Source: Candidatus Bruticola papionis
Lineage (GTDB): Bacteria; Vulcanimicrobiota; Xenobia; Xenobiales; Xenobiaceae
NCBI GenBank assembly: GCA_002407045.1
Contig: DHKB01000058.1
Location: forward strand, 1 to 27,838
Direction: 5' to 3'
Length of the DNA: 27,838 bases
Shown: in pieces, positions 22,693-27,838 of the stretch
Position numbering within the stretch: position 1 is the first letter of the stretch
Layout of the letters: every line of letters begins with the position of its first letter
The notes under the pieces: generated by a model
What the model was told of the DNA's origin: nothing
The model's database searches: none
What the model saw: the letters and a program-made list of their open reading frames with translations, nothing else
Program-made: the position numbers and the translations under genes

Positions 22693-25614
22693 ATGAGTTT
22701 TTACAAACAGAACGCAAAAGAAAATGAAATAAGACTTATCAATGCTCAAAGTGGCAAAACTTTAGAATTTAATCAAGTTTTGGAGGTTATAGCAGGATAC
22801 GCTCATTGGGGACCTGCGGCCGACATAATAAGAGAGTTACATCCGCTGGCCGATTTGGAAGATGTGCAAACGCGGCAGCTGGAAATAGAAGAAGCTATGC
22901 GCCTAAATGTCGATAAAGGTTACAACCTTTATACCGACAATTTGGGCGACGTTCAATCGGCCATAAAAGCTTCTCAGCGCCACAAATCATTGCAACCTGC
23001 GGAATTATTAGGCATTTTGCATTTAGCCCAGCTTTCTCGTCAGGTAGGTACTTTTTTGCGCTCTCGCGCTAAAGAATACCCATTATTAAGTGACAAAGCT
23101 TTGCGTTTGGGACAATTTCGCGATATAGAAAAACAAGTAGCGCGAGCTATTACTCCTGATGGTGAACTTTCTCCCAACGCTACGCCAAACTTGGCTCGTA
23201 TACGTCAAGAATTAGCCGCTGCTAGAGCTAGCGTAGAAGAGCGTTTGCATGATTTTCTGCGCAACTCAGAGTACGCGCGTATGATCCAAGATCCGGTCAT
23301 TTCAACGCGTTTTGGCCGTCAGGTTATTCCTATTAAAGCCGAATATCGCGGCCATTTCCCCGGCATTATTATTGATCAGTCGGCTAGTGGGGCCACTTTG
23401 TTTATGGAGCCTTTGGCTGTAGTTGAGCTTAGTAACCTCAGTCGCACTAAAGCTTTGGCTGAGACTGCTGAAATTGAGCGCATTTTGCAAAGCTTGACTG
23501 AATTAGTCGGTACTAATGGGCGTGAACTTGCCGATAGTTTGGAAGAATTAGCTTGGCTGGAAGCTTTGCAAGCTATTGCCAAGTATGCGGCTCATTCTGG
23601 ATCATCACTACCAGAAGTAAAAGACAAATCGCCATTGCTCATTGCTGCTGCTCGCCATCCTTTACTTATCGAGCGTTTGGGCGACAAAGTAGTGCCTATG
23701 ACTTTCGATTTGGAAAATAATCGTACCTTAATTATTACTGGCCCCAACACTGGAGGTAAGACCGTAGCTTTAAAAACTATCGGTTTAATGGTCATGATGG
23801 CCATTTCCGGTTTGCCCATTCCAGCTGATCCTTCCAGTTGCATTCCTTTCTTTGAGCAAGTTTGGGCTGATATTGGCGATGAGCAAAGTATTATGCAAAA
23901 TTTGTCTACTTTCTCTGCCCATATCAATCAAGTCTTACGTATGATTCCTCACGCCAAGGAACATACTTTGCTTTTGCTTGACGAATTGGGAGCAGGTACC
24001 GATCCGGCTGAAGGTGGAGCTTTAGCTGAAGCTGTGCTGGAATATTTCCACTCTAAAGGTGCAGTTACGGTAGTAACTACTCACCTTTCCGAATTGAAGA
24101 ACTTCGCTTCTCAGCGTGAGGGTATGACTAATGCGGCCGTAGAGTTTGATAGCGATACTTTGGCTCCGACTTTCAGGGTAATTATGGGCGTTCCTGGTCG
24201 CTCCAACGCTTTAAAAATCGCCAGTCGCTTAGGATTGCCTGCGGAAATTGAACGGCGAGCTGTCGAGCTTTTAGGTGGAAATACTGCTCAAATTAACGGC
24301 TTATTAGGCGAACTTGATAAAGAGCGCGAGGTTAATGAACGTCTGGCCAAACGTTTGCGCGACCAATTAGCTCAAGTGGGACGTTTGCGCTCGGCGTACG
24401 AGCAAAAAGTAGAAAATGCTCAGCGTGAGTGTTCAGAAATGATTGCCAAAGCTACCTCCGAAACGGAAGAATTGGTAGAATCTTCACGCCGTCATTTGCG
24501 TGGTCTTACTGGCAGCGTGCGCCGCAATTTAGCTCAATTGGGCAATGTCCGTCGCCAATCTATTGTTGAATTGCGTAAAGCAGCTGCCGAACTTAGTAGA
24601 GCTTTAGTCGAATTTGAAGCTTTGGAAGAACTTGTAGAATTGAATCCTGTTGCTTCGAAAGCTTTGGCCCAAGCTTTGCAAGAAGCGGTCAATTATCGCA
24701 AAGAACGAGAAGGTTTTGCTTCTCCTAAAGTTGGAGTTAAAACTTCGACTACCGAACCTAGCAGCGATACGACTGAGGACGATTTGCAATTAGAAGTAGC
24801 TCAGGAAGATGTTGGAGACTATTCCGTTTCGGAAACGCCCGATAAGTCGGAAAATACCTATTCGCGTTTAGACAAACTTGACCAATACATTAGAGAACAA
24901 GCCCAAAGCACAGAAAGCAATTTGGACAGCATTAGTGTAGAAGCTAACAACTTAAAGGGTAAAGCTCCTAAAATTCCTGGACATAGCAAATTAAAAGAGA
25001 GGCTCAAAAATACGGCCGCTCAGGCTTTGGAGGTAAGTCTGTCAGCTGATCCCAATGCTGCTGTAAGCGAGAGCCGAGCTATAGGGGCTAAGTTGGCCGA
25101 CGAATTGGGCTTAGATGGTTTTGCCTCTGAAGAAGAGGAGCAGCAGCCAGAGGAGGAAGTTAAAGCTGTCAATTTACCGCTAGAGGTAGGTTCTCACGTG
25201 TTTGTACCTCGTTATGGCCAGGATGGTACTGTACTTTCTCTTTCCGATAAAAAAGCTGAAGTACAAATTGGTGTTATTCGCATAAAAGTCAAAAAAGAAG
25301 ATCTTCAAGTCTTAGCTCCAGAGAAGAGCGAAGTTGGATCTATTCCTAGAGGTGGCAGCATGACTATGCTTTCCAGTCGCATCGATTTGCATGGCAAAAA
25401 TGTCGACGAAGCCCTTTGGGAATTGGGTGCCAAAATTGATGATGCGTTTATGAGTGGAGTACATCAATTAGAGATAATTCACGGCAAAGGCACAGGTACT
25501 TTGCGTAAAGCTGTGATTGATTACATTAAGAATCATCCTTCTATTGCTTCTTATCGTATGGGTAAAGCTACTGAAGGCGGCATCGGGGCTACTATAGCTA
25601 CTTTGAATAACTAA
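22693..25614 (+). CDS. mutS2: MutS2 with extended linker before the Smr domain
   Basis: MutS2 is an ATPase with a nuclease-type Smr domain; in Bacillota it limits recombination and can split collided ribosomes. The order is: core and clamp (1-330), ATPase with Walker A GPNTGGKT (350-357) and Walker B LLLLDELGAGTDP (Asp430, Glu431), a coiled coil (about 505-690), a KOW-like segment (VGSHVFVPRYGQDGTVLSL, about 825-875) and a C-terminal Smr domain with LHGKN (899-903) and HGKGTGTLR (930-938). The usual length is near 780; this one has 973 because of an acidic, low-complexity insertion at about 675-825. The ATG has AAGGA eight bases upstream. It is a single gene with its own terminator. Confidence 0.97.
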   Translation: MSFYKQNAKENEIRLINAQSGKTLEFNQVLEVIAGYAHWGPAADIIRELHPLADLEDVQTRQLEIEEAMRLNVDKGYNLYTDNLGDVQSAIKASQRHKSLQPAELLGILHLAQLSRQVGTFLRSRAKEYPLLSDKALRLGQFRDIEKQVARAITPDGELSPNATPNLARIRQELAAARASVEERLHDFLRNSEYARMIQDPVISTRFGRQVIPIKAEYRGHFPGIIIDQSASGATLFMEPLAVVELSNLSRTKALAETAEIERILQSLTELVGTNGRELADSLEELAWLEALQAIAKYAAHSGSSLPEVKDKSPLLIAAARHPLLIERLGDKVVPMTFDLENNRTLIITGPNTGGKTVALKTIGLMVMMAISGLPIPADPSSCIPFFEQVWADIGDEQSIMQNLSTFSAHINQVLRMIPHAKEHTLLLLDELGAGTDPAEGGALAEAVLEYFHSKGAVTVVTTHLSELKNFASQREGMTNAAVEFDSDTLAPTFRVIMGVPGRSNALKIASRLGLPAEIERRAVELLGGNTAQINGLLGELDKEREVNERLAKRLRDQLAQVGRLRSAYEQKVENAQRECSEMIAKATSETEELVESSRRHLRGLTGSVRRNLAQLGNVRRQSIVELRKAAAELSRALVEFEALEELVELNPVASKALAQALQEAVNYRKEREGFASPKVGVKTSTTEPSSDTTEDDLQLEVAQEDVGDYSVSETPDKSENTYSRLDKLDQYIREQAQSTESNLDSISVEANNLKGKAPKIPGHSKLKERLKNTAAQALEVSLSADPNAAVSESRAIGAKLADELGLDGFASEEEEQQPEEEVKAVNLPLEVGSHVFVPRYGQDGTVLSLSDKKAEVQIGVIRIKVKKEDLQVLAPEKSEVGSIPRGGSMTMLSSRIDLHGKNVDEALWELGAKIDDAFMSGVHQLEIIHGKGTGTLRKAVIDYIKNHPSIASYRMGKATEGGIGATIATLNN

Positions 25615-25684
25615 TTTACTAGGCTTTTTATAACAGGCAAGGTTCTACTTAAATCTAAATCTTGTTTGTGCTACCAAATGATAA

Positions 25685-25722
25685 AGTCGTTAACTTCCGG
25701 AAGGGAAGGGACGGCTTTTTTT
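25685..25722 (+). terminator. terminator of mutS2
   Basis: AGTCGT (25685-25690) pairs with ACGGCT (25711-25716), with an inner palindrome CTTCCGGAAG, and is followed by seven T. It lies 70 bases after the mutS2 stop. Confidence 0.85.
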
Positions 25723-25801
25723 CTACTTTGCATTTGTCAATCTCAGGTGAGTTTTGTATTTAGTTTTTTATACTTATCTAATGATAAATATTGTGCATAA
25801 A

Positions 25802-25848
25802 GACCAAAAGTGGTCGAAAATAAGATCGCAAGATCAATATTTTTGGTC
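25802..25848 (+). promoter_or_regulatory. leader with alternative pairings before the APC permease
   Basis: GACCA (25802-25806) can pair with TGGTC (25811-25815), and the longer GACCAAAA (25802-25809) can pair with TTTTGGTC (25841-25848). GATC-gcaa-GATC lies between. The two pairings exclude each other, a layout used by RNA switches. I see no T-box or known riboswitch block, so this is only a candidate. Confidence 0.35.
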
Positions 25849-25849
25849 A

Positions 25850-25869
25850 TACAAGCAAGGTACAAGCAA
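25850..25869 (+). repeat. 11-bp-spaced direct repeat before the APC permease
   Basis: TACAAGCAA occurs at 25850-25858 and 25861-25869, eleven bases apart, which is one DNA turn. Such a pair is a plausible site for a regulator that binds on one face of the helix. It lies about 70 bases before the start codon. Confidence 0.4.
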
Positions 25870-25936
25870 AAGTTAATTAGAAGCCTACACAGATGTAATT
25901 TTTTTATTTTTAGTGAGAGAGGGCCGTTTTTCAATA

Positions 25937-27541
25937 ATGTTAGAACGTCTATTGGCGCTGTTGAAGCGGATCTTCCAAGTTAAGAGCGTTGAACAACTAA
26001 AATTGGAGGCTGGCTCTGAACAGAGTGAAGCTTTAAAACGCGATCTTAAGCTTAAAGATCTAGTCGCTTTTGGAGTAGGAGCTGTAATTGGCTCAGGTAT
26101 TTTTGTAACTACAGGTTTAGCCGCTGCTGGAAGCAGAGATTACGTTGCTGCAGGCCCCGCAGTTATGATCTCTTTCCTGGTTGTTTCTGTTGCATGCTTA
26201 CTGTGTGTACTTTGCTATGCAGAATTTGCATCGGTAATTCCTACTGCTGGCAGTGCATATACCTACGCTTATGCCAGTTTGGGTGAATATGTAGCCTGGA
26301 TTTTAGGCTGGAACCTTATTTTAGAATACGCAGTAGGCAATATTGCGGTAGCTATCTCTTGGTCTGGCTATTTCCTGTCTATTCTAAAAGGGTTTGGCAT
26401 CAATTTCCCTGCTTGGCTGGCTGATAGCTATTTTACTGCTTCTCCAGAAGCTATAGCTAGTGCTCCCCACATTTTGGGTATTCCCATTATGTGCAATTTA
26501 CCGGCCATCACTATTGTAGTTTTACTCACTTGTATCATTGTGCGTGGCATTAAATTCTCAGCCAGTTTAAATGACTTCTTGGTCGCTTTTAAGATTCTCA
26601 TTATCTTAGGCGTTATTGCTTTAGGTGCTGTCTATGTCCATCCCGGAAACTGGACTCCTTTTGCTCCCAATGGTTGGGCTGGTATTCAAGCTGGTGCTGC
26701 TCTGGTCTTTTTTGCTTATATAGGTTTTGACGCTATTACTACCTTGGCTGAAGAAACTAAAAATCCCGGTCGCGATTTGCCTTTGGGTATGGTTATCACT
26801 TTAGCTATCAGCACTTTCTTGTATATAGCTGTAGCTGCTGTTTTAACTGGTATGATTCATTACACCGAGTTGGGAACGGCCGAACCTATGGCCACTGCTT
26901 TTGCTGCTATTAATATGCCTAAGGTTGCAGCTGTTATTGCTATTGGAGCTGTTATCGCTATGACCGCTGTGTTGTTGGTCTTCCAAATAGCTCAGCCGCG
27001 TATCTTTTTCGTAATGGCTCGTGATGGTTTGATTCCTAAGTTCTTTGCTAGAGTTCACAAAAAGTTTCGCACTCCCCACATTACTACTTGGGGCACTACT
27101 ATTGTAGTGGCTTTATGTGCTGGCTTTATGGATTTAAGCATTGTAATTGAACTTTGCAATATCGGTACTTTATTTGCCTTTATATTAGTATGTCTGGGCG
27201 TAATTATTATGCGCCGTCAGCGTCCTGACATCGTTCGTCCTTTCCGTACTCCCTTAGTTCCTTGGGTACCTATTGGCGGTATCGTTTGCTGTCTCTACTT
27301 AGTCGCCGGTATGCCTTCTATGACTTGGATTCGTTTCTTGGTATGGATGGTAATAGGTACGATTATTTACCTCTGTTACGGCTACAAGCATAGCACTATG
27401 CTCAATTCACCGCTATCTGCTCACAACTGTGTTTTCAATCAGGAGCTAGTTGATGGTAAAATGCAAATAGCCAGCGCAGTTGTTAATGACAGCGAAAATG
27501 ACGCTACTAAAGAAGCTGGTGTTTCAGAAACTGCCAACTGA
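25937..27541 (+). CDS. APC superfamily amino acid permease (cationic amino acid transporter type)
   Basis: A 534-residue membrane protein with about 12 spans that imports amino acids. The early motif GVGAVIGSGIFVTTG, then YAEFASVIPTAGSAYTYAYA, FFAYIGFDAITTLAEETKNP and RIFFVMARDGLIPKFFARVH, are the hallmarks of the CAT/YfnA subgroup of the APC family. Substrate cannot be told from the sequence. The ATG at 25937 has GAGGG 13 bases upstream; a GTG eight codons earlier overlaps that site. The N-terminal 40 residues are amphipathic and the last 40 residues are a polar, acidic cytosolic tail. It is a single gene, with direct repeats and alternative pairings upstream and a tandem repeat and terminator downstream. 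Confidence 0.95.
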   Translation: MLERLLALLKRIFQVKSVEQLKLEAGSEQSEALKRDLKLKDLVAFGVGAVIGSGIFVTTGLAAAGSRDYVAAGPAVMISFLVVSVACLLCVLCYAEFASVIPTAGSAYTYAYASLGEYVAWILGWNLILEYAVGNIAVAISWSGYFLSILKGFGINFPAWLADSYFTASPEAIASAPHILGIPIMCNLPAITIVVLLTCIIVRGIKFSASLNDFLVAFKILIILGVIALGAVYVHPGNWTPFAPNGWAGIQAGAALVFFAYIGFDAITTLAEETKNPGRDLPLGMVITLAISTFLYIAVAAVLTGMIHYTELGTAEPMATAFAAINMPKVAAVIAIGAVIAMTAVLLVFQIAQPRIFFVMARDGLIPKFFARVHKKFRTPHITTWGTTIVVALCAGFMDLSIVIELCNIGTLFAFILVCLGVIIMRRQRPDIVRPFRTPLVPWVPIGGIVCCLYLVAGMPSMTWIRFLVWMVIGTIIYLCYGYKHSTMLNSPLSAHNCVFNQELVDGKMQIASAVVNDSENDATKEAGVSETAN

Positions 27542-27550
27542 TAATCGTTT

Positions 27551-27610
27551 AATGTTTTACGCAACATAATAATGTTTTACGCAACATAAGTATGTTTAGC
27601 GCAAACAAAC
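27551..27610. repeat. 20-bp tandem repeat, two near-exact units and one degenerate
   Basis: The unit AATGTTTTACGCAACATAAT occurs at 27551-27570 and again at 27571-27590 with 19 of 20 bases identical; a third unit at 27591-27610 agrees at 13 of 20. Each good unit holds an inverted ATGTT/AACAT. The array lies between the permease stop and its terminator. TTGTTGCGTA at 27701-27710 is the motif in reverse orientation. Confidence 0.8.
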
Positions 27611-27616
27611 ATTGTA

Positions 27617-27650
27617 AGTCTCCGCTTCTTAAGAAACGGAGACTTTTTTT
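27617..27650 (+). terminator. terminator of the APC permease
   Basis: AGTCTCCG (27617-27624) pairs perfectly with CGGAGACT (27637-27644) over an inner TTCTTAAGAA, then seven T. It lies 75 bases after the permease stop. Confidence 0.95.
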
Positions 27651-27838
27651 CTATGCCTTATCACTGCTTTCTGCGTTGTAATGTCCACTTTCTTGCTCGT
27701 TTGTTGCGTAGTTTTTCAGCTTAGAGACGCTGATAGTGTACCGCCCGCCAGTTAGCTTTTTATGTTAGCTTCATTTTATTGCCATATCGACGCTCCGGCT
27801 TCACTGGCCTGGCGGCCAGAGGCCTGCGCTACCGATAT
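27651..27838. other. gene-free window end
   Basis: No supported gene. The last 60 bases are more GC-rich than the rest and contain a hairpin CTGGCC/GGCCAG. Short frames that run off the end exist on both strands (about 26 codons on plus from 27760, and a minus-strand frame ending near 27779), but neither has enough sequence to judge. Confidence 0.3.

Noticed and set aside
27551..27610. CRISPR array
   Set aside because: The 20-bp units are directly adjacent with no spacers, and no cas gene is present.

Overview
The window is an ordinary-looking bacterial chromosome segment: 20 supported or possible protein genes and one tRNA, mostly single genes or short runs separated by clear intrinsic terminators. 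The protein set points to a Bacillota (Firmicutes)-type bacterium: a FakA/FakB-type (DAK2 + DegV) protein, an LCP (LytR-CpsA-Psr) protein with a LytR_C domain, MutS2 with an Smr domain, RsfS, a 3D-domain cell-wall protein and an HtrA with one PDZ domain. Moderate, AT-leaning coding sequence and a chromosomally encoded CCA on the tRNA fit this. A Negativicutes-like lineage is possible but cannot be established from the window. I see no transposase, integrase, phage gene, CRISPR array, rRNA gene or toxin-antitoxin pair.

Layout. 1-443: tRNA-Pro(GGG) on the minus strand with its own promoter and terminator, then a structured leader for an adenine deaminase (444-2237, +). 2260-5240: a minus-strand run rsmA - small membrane ORF - FakA/FakB fusion, convergent with the deaminase. 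5447-7339: LCP protein (+). A bidirectional terminator at 7433-7473 separates it from an orphan exported protein (7503-8642, -) and a leucyl aminopeptidase (8860-10362, -). 10682-14711: four plus-strand genes for exported or membrane proteins (a basic secreted protein, FUN14 family, DUF4013-like, NCS2-type permease), each preceded by a candidate leader or other structured or palindromic DNA. 14800-16236: a cytosolic-looking subtilase fused to a glycogen-binding (CBM48/AMPK-type) domain. 16282-18118: gpsA and a secreted 3D-domain protein, both minus, followed by an AT-rich gene-free stretch. 18591-22412: a minus-strand group of a HAMP receptor with a degenerate receiver domain, a 50-residue tail-anchored-type small protein, rsfS and htrA. 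22693-25614: MutS2 with an unusual insertion. 25937-27541: an APC amino acid permease, followed by a 20-bp tandem repeat and a terminator.

How the genes fit together. Envelope work dominates: LCP (attachment of wall polymers), 3D protein (peptidoglycan), HtrA (extracytoplasmic quality control), the HAMP receptor and several small membrane proteins. Nutrient use is the second theme: purine salvage (adenine deaminase, perhaps with the NCS2 permease), peptide and amino acid use (PepA, APC permease), exogenous fatty acid use (FakA/FakB) and phospholipid precursor (GpsA). Ribosome maturation and silencing (RsmA, RsfS) and DNA/ribosome maintenance (MutS2) are housekeeping.

The least explained items are the subtilase-CBM48 fusion with a near-perfect hairpin just before its start, the tandem-HAMP protein ending in a receiver-like domain without its phospho-aspartate, the previously unmarked 50-residue membrane protein, a 63-nt imperfect inverted repeat at 12794-12856, and the 20-bp tandem repeat after the APC permease. 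I do not see a self-evident new defence or mobile system.
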